A DNA stretch of 64,000 nucleotides from Mycobacterium bourgelatii. Lineage in GTDB: Bacteria; Actinomycetota; Actinomycetes; Mycobacteriales; Mycobacteriaceae. The position numbers and the translations under genes were made by a program. The notes below the pieces were generated by a model, which saw only the letters and a program-made list of their open reading frames with translations, did not search any database and was not told the origin of the DNA. Position 1 is the stretch's first letter; each line of letters opens with the position of its first letter. The DNA lies in the NCBI RefSeq assembly GCF_010723575.1, contig NZ_BLKZ01000002.1:434001-498000 (forward strand), read 5' to 3'. This document shows, piece after piece, positions 26,346 through 33,319 of the stretch.

Positions 26346-26587
26346 TGGAGCAGTATGCCTGTGTGAGCGACGTCTCAGTAATCGGTTGCGTGGGGACGTT
26401 GATCGTGGCGACACGCGGGATCCACGGTCCCGGTGAGGTCGTCGTGACGGTGCGCGGGACCAAGGAGACGTTTCTGGCCCGCTCCGATGAACCGTTACCC
26501 AAAGGCACCACAGTGCTCGTCGTCGAAGCCCGCGGTGCCCGGACGGTGGTCGTGGAGCCGTGGCACGACCCGCACCACCCTCTCTGA
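26345..26587 (+). CDS. NfeD C-terminal OB-fold protein without membrane part
   Basis: 80 residues with the NfeD-C pattern VIGCVGTLIVATRGIHGPGE, VTVRGTKETFLARSDEPLPK, GTTVLVVEARGARTVVVEP. Full NfeD proteins carry membrane helices in front of this OB fold; here there is none. It sits 32 bp before a flotillin-like gene, the usual nfeD/SPFH pairing (Rv1487/Rv1488 in M. tuberculosis is the full-length pair). A partner role for the flotillin at membrane microdomains is inferred. The ATG overlaps the upstream stop, so it may be co-translated with the pterin-like pair. Confidence 0.78.
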   Translation: MEQYACVSDVSVIGCVGTLIVATRGIHGPGEVVVTVRGTKETFLARSDEPLPKGTTVLVVEARGARTVVVEPWHDPHHPL

Positions 26588-26619
26588 TTCCCACCTCCCA
26601 AAGTTCAAGGAGCCACACA

Positions 26620-27759
26620 ATGCTCGGTTACAAAGTGCCCGCCCCGGATGAGGCCATGCTCATCTCTGGTGGCAAGGCCAAGGGCAACGCCCCGTTCCGC
26701 GTCGTCACCGGCCACGGCGCCTTCGTCATACCGTTCTTTCGCAAGGCCGCGTTCCTGACCCTGGCCATGTGTGAGGCCGAAGTCGCCGAGAAGTGCGTCA
26801 CCCAACAGGGCATCACCCTCAACGTCCGGGCAGTGATCGCGTTCAAGGTCGGCAACGACACCGAGAGCATCATCGCCGCGGCGCAGCGGTTCCTGTCCGA
26901 GCAAGACCAGATGCAGGTGTTGACCGGCCGGATCTTCGCCGGCCACCTCCGTTCGATCATCGGCTCGATGACCGTCGAGCAGATCATCCGCGAACGCCAG
27001 AAGCTGGCCACCGAGGTGCTCGACGGCTCCAAGGAAGAGATGGCCCGGATCGGTCTGGCCGTAGACGCGTTGCAGATCCAGTCCATCGACGACGACGGGC
27101 TGGGCTACATCAAGGCGATGTCGGCGCCGCACAACGCCGCTGTGCAGCAGCAGGCGCAGATCGCCCAGGCACAGGCGGACCAGAAGGCCGCCGAGGCCGA
27201 GCAGGAGTCGCAGCGCAAGCAGGCCGAGTTCGCCCGGGAGACCGCGATCGTCAAGGCGCAGTACAAGGCCGAGGTGGACAAGGCGCAGGCGCAGGCCGCC
27301 CAGTCCGGCCCGCTGGCCGAAGCTCAGGCGCAGCGTGAGGTGTTGGCAATGCGCACCGAGTTGGCCCAGCGCGCCGCCGAGTTGCGCCAGCAGGAACTGG
27401 TTGCCGAGGTGGTCAAGCCCGCGGAGGCCGAAGCCGAACGCGTCCGGATCCTGGCTGTTGCCGACGCGGAGAAGATGAAGATCCAGGCCGAGGCGGCCGC
27501 TTCGCACAACCGCGTGGCGCTGGACAAGCTGCTCATCGACCAGCTGCCCGTGATCGTGGAGAAGGCCGCATTGGGACTCTCGAACGCCAACGTCACCGTG
27601 CTCAACGGCGCCGACGGCATCAGCCAGGTGGCCAGCGGGCTGGTTTCCCAGGGACTGGCCATCTTCGACGCGCTGCGCAATGGAGTCGCGAAGGACGACG
27701 CCGGGGACACCGCCGAGGACAACGTGACTCCCCTGCCCGCGTCGGTGGAGGGCGCTTAA
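26620..27759 (+). CDS. Flotillin-like SPFH-domain protein
   Basis: 379 residues from the ATG at 26620 (CAAGGAG upstream). The SPFH/band-7 domain covers roughly 20-190 (ISGGKAKGNAPFRVVTGHGA, then LTGRIFAGHLRSIIGSMTVE). A long Ala/Glu/Gln/Lys coiled coil follows (about 185-310, e.g. QAQADQKAAEAEQESQRKQA) and then a C-terminal oligomerisation region (LLIDQLPVIVEKAALGLSNA). There is no N-terminal membrane helix; attachment would be by a hairpin or lipid. Flotillins scaffold membrane microdomains. It pairs with the NfeD-like gene just upstream. Confidence 0.88.
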   Translation: MLGYKVPAPDEAMLISGGKAKGNAPFRVVTGHGAFVIPFFRKAAFLTLAMCEAEVAEKCVTQQGITLNVRAVIAFKVGNDTESIIAAAQRFLSEQDQMQVLTGRIFAGHLRSIIGSMTVEQIIRERQKLATEVLDGSKEEMARIGLAVDALQIQSIDDDGLGYIKAMSAPHNAAVQQQAQIAQAQADQKAAEAEQESQRKQAEFARETAIVKAQYKAEVDKAQAQAAQSGPLAEAQAQREVLAMRTELAQRAAELRQQELVAEVVKPAEAEAERVRILAVADAEKMKIQAEAAASHNRVALDKLLIDQLPVIVEKAALGLSNANVTVLNGADGISQVASGLVSQGLAIFDALRNGVAKDDAGDTAEDNVTPLPASVEGA

Positions 27760-27799
27760 GAGTCGCGCATGTTTCCCTGGGTATACGTGTGGCTAATAC

Positions 27800-27832
27800 C
27801 AGTGACTACTAGCTGCTAGTGGTGTATCACTG
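27800..27832. other. Nested hairpin before the GreA-like gene
   Basis: CAGTGA (27800-27805) pairs with TCACTG (27827-27832), and inside it ACTAGC-T-GCTAGT (27808-27820) forms a perfect dyad. It lies between the flotillin stop and the GreA-like gene. There is no T-tract, so it could be an operator as easily as a terminator. Confidence 0.35.
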
Positions 27833-27875
27833 AATGGCCACATGGCATCCCATTGGGGGCGAAAGGTCGGCGCAC

Positions 27876-28369
27876 GTGACCGAAGAAGTCGATTCGAAGG
27901 GTTTGGCGGCCGCCGGACGCGAGCACCTCGCCGCCGAGCTGGCACGGCTGCGGCAACGACGCGAGCGTCTGGAAGTCGAGGTCAAGAACGACCGCGGCAT
28001 GATCGGCGATCACGGTGACGCGGCCGAGGCGATTCAGCGGGCCGACGAACTGGTCGTCCTCGCCGATCGAATCAACGAGCTCGATCGGCGGTTGAAGGGC
28101 GAGCCCACCGGCTCCGAGCCACCGAACGGCGAGGGGACACTGCCCAGCGCACCGAGGTGACGCTGCGCTTCTCCGACGGTGAAGTGGTCACCATGCACGT
28201 GATCTCCATCGTCGAGGAGACACCGGTGGGGCACGAAGCCGAGACGCTGACCGCGCGCAGTCCGCTGGGACAGGCCCTGGCCGGGCACGAAGCCGGCGAC
28301 ACGGTGACCTACTCCACCCCGCAAGGGCAGCAGGAGGTCGAGTTGATCGCGGTGAAGCTGCCCAGCTAA
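27876..28369 (+). pseudogene. GreA/Rnk-like transcription factor of the Rv3788 type, split by a frameshift
   Basis: From a GTG at 27876 (GAAAGG upstream) the frame gives the coiled-coil arm (AAELARLRQRRERLEVEVKN, GDHGDAAEAIQRADELVVLA) and stops at 28160. The C-terminal FKBP-like GreA domain continues in another frame from 28157 to 28369 (LRFSDGEVVTMHVISIVEET, ARSPLGQALAGHEAGDTV). Adding one C to CCC at 28143-28145 joins the halves as TLPQRTEVTLRFSDG, much like the M. tuberculosis protein. The two frames also overlap as GTGA, so split translation cannot be excluded. In M. tuberculosis Rv3788 binds RNA polymerase near the secondary channel. Confidence 0.75.
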
Positions 28370-28402
28370 CGGCCGCCCGGCCGGCGTCTAGACTTCCGTT
28401 TG

Positions 28403-28849
28403 ATGTTGCCGCCAGAGCCCACCGAGTCACCGGCTGAGTCAGCGGCGGCCCCACCCCAGCAGCTGCACCTGTCGGCCCAGGCGACCCGCTTCATCCTCAC
28501 CGGCGGGTTCTCGGCGATCGTCGACTTCGGTCTCTACGTGCTGCTTTATAAGGTGGCCGGCCTGCAGGTCGACCTGGCCAAGGCCATCAGCTTCATCGCC
28601 GGCACCATCACGGCCTATCTGATCAACCGTCGCTGGACGTTCCAGGCGGCGCCGAGCACCGCGCGGTTCATCGCGGTCATGGTGCTGTACGGGATCACGT
28701 TCGCGGTGCAGGTCGGGCTCAACCACCTGACCCTTGAGCTGTTGGAGTCCCGGGGGTGGGCGATACCCGTCGCATTCGTCATCGCGCAGGGGACCGCGAC
28801 GGTGATCAATTTCATCGTGCAGCGAACGGTGATCTTCCGGGTCCGCTGA
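28403..28849 (+). CDS. GtrA-family membrane protein (Rv3789)
   Basis: 148 residues with four hydrophobic segments (about 30-50, 57-76, 88-110, 121-141), the GtrA family pattern: FILTGGFSAIVDFGLYVLLY, FIAGTITAYLINRRWTF, then ATVINFIVQRTVIF. It lies directly upstream of dprE1, as in M. tuberculosis. Rv3789 was proposed to flip decaprenyl-phospho-arabinose and later to act as an anchor that recruits AftA. The start is the ATG at 28403; a TTG precedes it by one codon. Confidence 0.9.
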   Translation: MLPPEPTESPAESAAAPPQQLHLSAQATRFILTGGFSAIVDFGLYVLLYKVAGLQVDLAKAISFIAGTITAYLINRRWTFQAAPSTARFIAVMVLYGITFAVQVGLNHLTLELLESRGWAIPVAFVIAQGTATVINFIVQRTVIFRVR

Positions 28850-28867
28850 CGCTGCCTTGCCGCCTTG

Positions 28868-29017
28868 GCGCCGAACGTGTGCCTTAATCACCCCCACCAC
28901 AATTTCCAGGGCCACTGGCCACACGCTCGACGGTTCGAGACTTCGAGCAGGCGCGCCGAACGTGTGCCCTAAGCACCCCCGCGGCCACTTGCAGGGCGAT
29001 AGGCCACACCCTCGCGA
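28868..29017. repeat. Two copies of an imperfect palindromic repeat (GCCGAACGTGTG ... CCACACGCTCG)
   Basis: Copies at 28868-28932 and 28953-29017, each about 65 bp. They begin GCGCCGAACGTGTGCC and end GGCCACACGCTCGACGG or GGCCACACCCTCGCGAG. The ends are roughly complementary, so each copy could fold into a stem-loop. They fill most of the gap before dprE1. Related units occur at 36633-36779 and 45096-45350, with a related palindrome in aftA. Confidence 0.7.
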
Positions 29018-29086
29018 GTTGAGCTCCGCACAGCGAAACGCCAGCGTCCCGCAACCTCACCCGGCCAGGCGGTAGCCTCTTTGACG

Positions 29087-30490
29087 ATGTCGAGCACCCC
29101 TGAGACCGCCGTCCCGACCCGTTTGACGGGGTGGGGCCGTACCGCGCCGTCGGTCGCGGAGGTACTCCGCACCCCCGATCCGGAGGTGATCGCGAAGGCG
29201 GTGGCCCGCGCGGCCGACTCCGGCGGCGTCGCACACGGGCGGGGCGTGATCGCGCGCGGGCTGGGCCGCTCGTACGGAGACAACGCCCAGAACGGCGGCG
29301 GGCTGGTCATCGACATGAGCTCGCTGAACAAGATCCACTCGATCAGCGCCGACACCAAGCTGGCCGATGTCGACGCCGGGGTGAACCTCGACCAGTTGAT
29401 GAAGGCGGCGCTGCCGTTCGGGCTGTGGGTCCCGGTCCTGCCCGGCACCCGGCAGGTCACCATCGGCGGTGCGATCGCCTGCGACATCCACGGCAAGAAC
29501 CATCACAGCGCAGGCAGCTTCGGTAACCACGTGCGCAGCATGGACCTGCTGACCGCCGATGGCGAGATCCATCACCTCACTTCGGACGGCCCGGACAGCG
29601 CCGACAGCGAACTATTCTGGGCCACCGTCGGGGGCAACGGCCTGACCGGGATCATCCTGCGCGCCACCATAGAGATGACACCCACCGAGACGGCGTACTT
29701 CATCGCCGACGGCGACATCACCGCCAGCCTGGACGAAACCATCGCCCTGCACAGCGACGGCAGCGAGGCCAACTACACGTACTCCAGCGCCTGGTTCGAC
29801 GCGATCAGCGCTCCCCCGAAGCTGGGCCGCGCGGCCGTATCGCGCGGCTCTCTGGCGACCCTGGACCAGCTGCCCGCCAAGCTCGCCCGCAATCCGCTGA
29901 AATTCGATGCGCCCCAATTGCTTACGCTGCCCGACATCTTCCCCAACGGGCTGGCCAACAAGTACACCTTCGGGCCGATCGGCGAACTCTGGTACCGCAA
30001 GTCGGGCACCTACCGCGGCAAGATCCAGAACTTGACGCAGTTCTACCACCCGCTGGACATGTTCGGTGAGTGGAACCGCGCCTACGGCCCTGCGGGATTC
30101 CTGCAGTACCAGTTCGTGATTCCCACCGAGGCTGTCGACGAGTTCAAGAAGATCATCGTCGACATCCAAGCCAGCGGCCACTACTCGTTCCTCAACGTGT
30201 TCAAGTTGTTCGGACCCGGCAACAAGGCGCCGCTGAGCTTCCCGATCCCCGGCTGGAACATCTGCGTCGACTTCCCGATCAAGCCCGGCCTCAACGAGTT
30301 CGTCAGCGAACTCGACCGCCGGGTAATGGAATTCGGCGGCCGGCTCTACACAGCCAAAGACTCTCGGACCACCGCCGAGACCTTCCACGCCATGTATCCG
30401 CGCATCGACGAGTGGATCGCCGTGCGCCGCAAGGTAGACCCGAACCAGGTGTTCGCCTCCGACATGGCCCGACGTTTGGAGCTGCTCTAA
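29087..30490 (+). CDS. dprE1: Decaprenylphosphoryl-beta-D-ribose 2-oxidase DprE1 (Rv3790)
   Basis: 467 residues. FAD-binding VAO-type N-terminal half (GRGVIARGLGRSYGDNAQNG, VLPGTRQVTIGGAIACDIHG) and an ALO-like C-terminal half ending VFASDMARRLELL. It oxidises decaprenyl-phospho-ribose to the keto intermediate. The Cys that benzothiazinones attack is present as Cys393 in PGWNICVDFPIKP, equivalent to M. tuberculosis Cys387. It is 6 residues longer than the tuberculosis enzyme. The ATG at 29087 was chosen over a TTG at 29081. dprE2 begins 10 bp after the stop. Confidence 0.96.
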   Translation: MSSTPETAVPTRLTGWGRTAPSVAEVLRTPDPEVIAKAVARAADSGGVAHGRGVIARGLGRSYGDNAQNGGGLVIDMSSLNKIHSISADTKLADVDAGVNLDQLMKAALPFGLWVPVLPGTRQVTIGGAIACDIHGKNHHSAGSFGNHVRSMDLLTADGEIHHLTSDGPDSADSELFWATVGGNGLTGIILRATIEMTPTETAYFIADGDITASLDETIALHSDGSEANYTYSSAWFDAISAPPKLGRAAVSRGSLATLDQLPAKLARNPLKFDAPQLLTLPDIFPNGLANKYTFGPIGELWYRKSGTYRGKIQNLTQFYHPLDMFGEWNRAYGPAGFLQYQFVIPTEAVDEFKKIIVDIQASGHYSFLNVFKLFGPGNKAPLSFPIPGWNICVDFPIKPGLNEFVSELDRRVMEFGGRLYTAKDSRTTAETFHAMYPRIDEWIAVRRKVDPNQVFASDMARRLELL

Positions 30491-30500
30491 ATGGTGCGCA

Positions 30501-31265
30501 ATGGTTCTTGATGCCGTAGGAAACCCGCAGACGATCCTGCTGCTCGGCGGAACGTCCGAAATTGGTCTGGCGATCTGCGAGCGCTACCTGCGCAACGCAT
30601 CGGCACGAATCCTGTTGGCCTGCCTGCCAGACGACCCGGGACGAGACGACGCGGTCGCTCAGATGAAGGCCGCCGGGGCGCGGTCGGTGGAGCTCATCGA
30701 CTTCGACGCGGTGGACACCGACAGCCATCCCAAGGTGATCGACCAGGCATTCGCCGGGGGTGACGTGGACGTGGCCATCGTCGCCTTCGGCTTGCTCGGC
30801 GACGCCGAAGAGCTGTGGCAGAACCAGCGCAAGGCCGTGCAGATCGCGGAAATCAATTACACCGCAGCAGTTTCCGTGGGAGTTCTGCTGGGTCAGAAGA
30901 TGAAGGCCCAGGGCTTCGGGCAGATCATCGCGATGAGCACGGTGGCCGGCGAACGGGTTCGGCGATCCAACTTCGTCTACGGGTCCACCAAGGCCGGTCT
31001 GGACGGTTTCTATCTGGGGCTCTCAGAAGCGCTGCGCGAGTACGGTGTTCGCGTTCTGGTGATCCGTCCCGGCCAGGTCCGCACCCGGATGAGCGCGCAC
31101 ATCAAGGAAGCTCCGTTGACCGTCGACAAGGAGTACGTCGCCGATCTCGCGGTGACCGCGGCAGCAAAAGGTAAGGAACTGGTTTGGGCGCCAGCAGCAT
31201 TCCGTTACGTGATGATGGTGTTGCGTCACATCCCGCGGAAAATCTTCCGCAAGCTGCCCATCTGA
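30501..31265 (+). CDS. dprE2: Decaprenylphosphoryl-2-keto-ribose reductase DprE2 (Rv3791)
   Basis: 254 residues, the expected length. Classical short-chain dehydrogenase: nucleotide motif LLLGGTSEIGLAICERY, NYTAAVS in the Asn region, Ser of MSTVAGERV and the YGSTK catalytic Tyr/Lys pair, then RPGQVRTRM. It reduces the DprE1 product with NAD(P)H to decaprenyl-phospho-arabinose, the only arabinose donor for the Emb and Aft enzymes. It lies in the dprE1-dprE2-aftA-embC run with gaps of 10 and 2 bp. Confidence 0.96.
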   Translation: MVLDAVGNPQTILLLGGTSEIGLAICERYLRNASARILLACLPDDPGRDDAVAQMKAAGARSVELIDFDAVDTDSHPKVIDQAFAGGDVDVAIVAFGLLGDAEELWQNQRKAVQIAEINYTAAVSVGVLLGQKMKAQGFGQIIAMSTVAGERVRRSNFVYGSTKAGLDGFYLGLSEALREYGVRVLVIRPGQVRTRMSAHIKEAPLTVDKEYVADLAVTAAAKGKELVWAPAAFRYVMMVLRHIPRKIFRKLPI

Positions 31266-31267
31266 CC

Positions 31268-33319
31268 ATGCCGAGCGGTGGTAACACACTGGCTCGCGGG
31301 GGTAATGCGCTAGCCACCCTGGGACAGATGGCCGTGGCGGCGACGGTGGCCATCCTGGTCTCGGTGGTATCCCTGGTGGCCGTCTCGCGGGTGGAATGGC
31401 CCGCGTACCCGTCGTCCAACCAACTGCATGCGTTGACCACCGTCGGCCAAGTCGGCTGCCTGGCCGGGCTGCTCGGGGTGGGCTGGTTGTGGCGGCGGGG
31501 CAGGTTTCGGGCGCTGGCGCAACTGGGCGGATTGGTGTTCGTGTCGGCCTTCAGCGTGGTGACCCTGGGCATGCCGCTGGGCGCCACCAAGCTGTACCTG
31601 TACGGCATCTCCGTCGACCAGCAGTTCCGGACCGAATACCTGACCCGGCTCACCGACAGCGCCGCCCTGCAGGACATGACGTACATCGGGTTGCCACCGT
31701 TCTATCCGCCGGGCTGGTTCTGGATCGGCGGGCGGGCCGCGGCCCTGACCGGGACACCCGGTTGGGAGATGTTCAAGCCGTGGGCGATCACGTCGATCAC
31801 CATCGCGGCCGCGGTCGCGTTGGTGTTGTGGTGGCGGATGATCCGCTTCGAGTACGCGCTGATCGTCACCATCGCCACCACGGCGGTCACGCTGGCCTAC
31901 AGTTCGCCGGAACCCTACGCCGCGATGATCGCGGTGCTACTGCCGCCAACGCTGGTGCTGGCCTGGTCGGGCCTGCGGGCCGGCGCGCGGGTCCCCACCG
32001 CCGAGCTGGGGGCACCGCCCACCGCCGAGCTGGGGGCACCGCCCACCGCCGAGCTGGGGGCACCGCCCACCGCCGAGCGTCACGCCAGCGTGGCGCCCGA
32101 CGCCGACGGCCACGCTGGCGTGACGCTCGGCGAGAACAAAAGAGCCGGCTGGGCGGCGGTCGTCGGCGCCGGCCTCTTCCTGGGCTTCGCGGCCACTTGG
32201 TACACGCTGCTGGTGGCCTACAGCGCGTTCACGGTGACGCTGATGGCGCTGCTGCTAGCCGCCTCGCGCTGGCGTATCAACAAGAAGGCGGCGCTGGACC
32301 CGCTGTTCCGGCTCGCGGTCATCGCGGTCATCGCGGCGGCCATCGCCTCCATCACCTGGCTGCCGTACCTGCTGCGCACGCTCAGCTCCCCGGTCAGCGG
32401 CAGCGGCAGCGCCCAGCACTACCTGCCGGCCGACGGCGCCCAGCTGACCTTCCCCATGCTGCAGTTCTCCCTACTGGGCGCGATCTGCATGATCGGCACG
32501 CTGTGGCTGGTCATCCGGGCGCGGTCGTCGGTACGTGCCGCAGCGCTGGGCATCGGCGTGCTGGCCCTCTACCTGTGGTCGCTGCTGTCGATGCTGACCA
32601 CACTGGCGCGCACCACGCTGCTGTCGTTCCGGCTACAGCCCACCCTGAGCGTGCTGTTGGTGGCGGCCGGGGTGTTCGGCTTTATCGAGGCGGCGCGGGC
32701 CCTGGCCGGCCGCAGCCGGGTGATCATTCCCATCGCCGCGGCCATCGGGCTGACCGGCGCGATCGCGTTCAGCCAGGACATCCCCGACGTGCTGCGGCCG
32801 GACATCACCATCGCGTACACCGACACCGACGGCCACGGCGAGCGCGGCGATCGTCGACCCCCCAGCTCGGAGAAGTACTACCCGGCCATCGACGCCGCGA
32901 TCCAGCGTGTCACCGGTAAGCCCCGCGACGAGATCGTCGTCCTCACCGCCGACTACAGCTTCCTGTCCTACTACCCCTATTGGGGCTTCCAGGGCCTGAC
33001 GCCGCATTACGCCAACCCGCTGGCACAGTTCGACAAGCGCGCCGCCGCGATCGAGAGCTGGTCCAAGCTGCAGACCACCGACGAGTTCGTCAGCGCCCTC
33101 GACAAGCTGCCGTGGCAGCCGCCGACCGTGTTCCTGATGCGCCGCGGCGCGGGCAACACCTACACCCTGCGCCTGGCCGAGGACGTCTACCCCAACCAGC
33201 CCAACGTGCGCCGCTACACCGTCGAGCTCAAGTCGTCGCTGTTTACCGACCCGCGCTTCGCCGTCGAAACCATCGGGCCGTTCGTCCTGGCAATTCGCAA
33301 GCCCGAGGCGCGTGCCTGA
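31268..33319 (+). CDS. aftA: Galactan 5-O-arabinofuranosyltransferase AftA (Rv3792)
   Basis: 683 residues; M. tuberculosis AftA is 643. About eleven hydrophobic segments precede an extracytoplasmic C-terminal domain that ends FVLAIRKPEARA. GT-C glycosyltransferase of family GT85, which primes the galactan with the first arabinofuranose. The extra ~40 residues come from three 24-bp in-frame repeats (PTAELGAP) and a following palindrome in the loop after VLAWSGLRAGARV (residues about 243-288). Since the hydrophobic segments around it are intact, the protein is probably still functional. The ATG at 31268 is 2 bp after the dprE2 stop. Confidence 0.94.
   Translation: MPSGGNTLARGGNALATLGQMAVAATVAILVSVVSLVAVSRVEWPAYPSSNQLHALTTVGQVGCLAGLLGVGWLWRRGRFRALAQLGGLVFVSAFSVVTLGMPLGATKLYLYGISVDQQFRTEYLTRLTDSAALQDMTYIGLPPFYPPGWFWIGGRAAALTGTPGWEMFKPWAITSITIAAAVALVLWWRMIRFEYALIVTIATTAVTLAYSSPEPYAAMIAVLLPPTLVLAWSGLRAGARVPTAELGAPPTAELGAPPTAELGAPPTAERHASVAPDADGHAGVTLGENKRAGWAAVVGAGLFLGFAATWYTLLVAYSAFTVTLMALLLAASRWRINKKAALDPLFRLAVIAVIAAAIASITWLPYLLRTLSSPVSGSGSAQHYLPADGAQLTFPMLQFSLLGAICMIGTLWLVIRARSSVRAAALGIGVLALYLWSLLSMLTTLARTTLLSFRLQPTLSVLLVAAGVFGFIEAARALAGRSRVIIPIAAAIGLTGAIAFSQDIPDVLRPDITIAYTDTDGHGERGDRRPPSSEKYYPAIDAAIQRVTGKPRDEIVVLTADYSFLSYYPYWGFQGLTPHYANPLAQFDKRAAAIESWSKLQTTDEFVSALDKLPWQPPTVFLMRRGAGNTYTLRLAEDVYPNQPNVRRYTVELKSSLFTDPRFAVETIGPFVLAIRKPEARA
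31994..32131 (+). repeat. Three 24-bp tandem repeats plus a 23-bp-arm palindrome inside aftA
   Basis: CCCACCGCCGAGCTGGGGGC (first 20 of 24 bp) recurs at 31994, 32018 and 32042, and a partial copy at 32066 runs into the palindrome. The left arm is 32072-32094 and the right arm 32109-32131, perfectly complementary over 23 bp with a 14-nt loop. Both ends read GCCGAGCGTCACGCCAGC. Frame is kept throughout. The ends match the GCCGAGCGTG ends of the intergenic repeats in the same locus. Confidence 0.85.
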
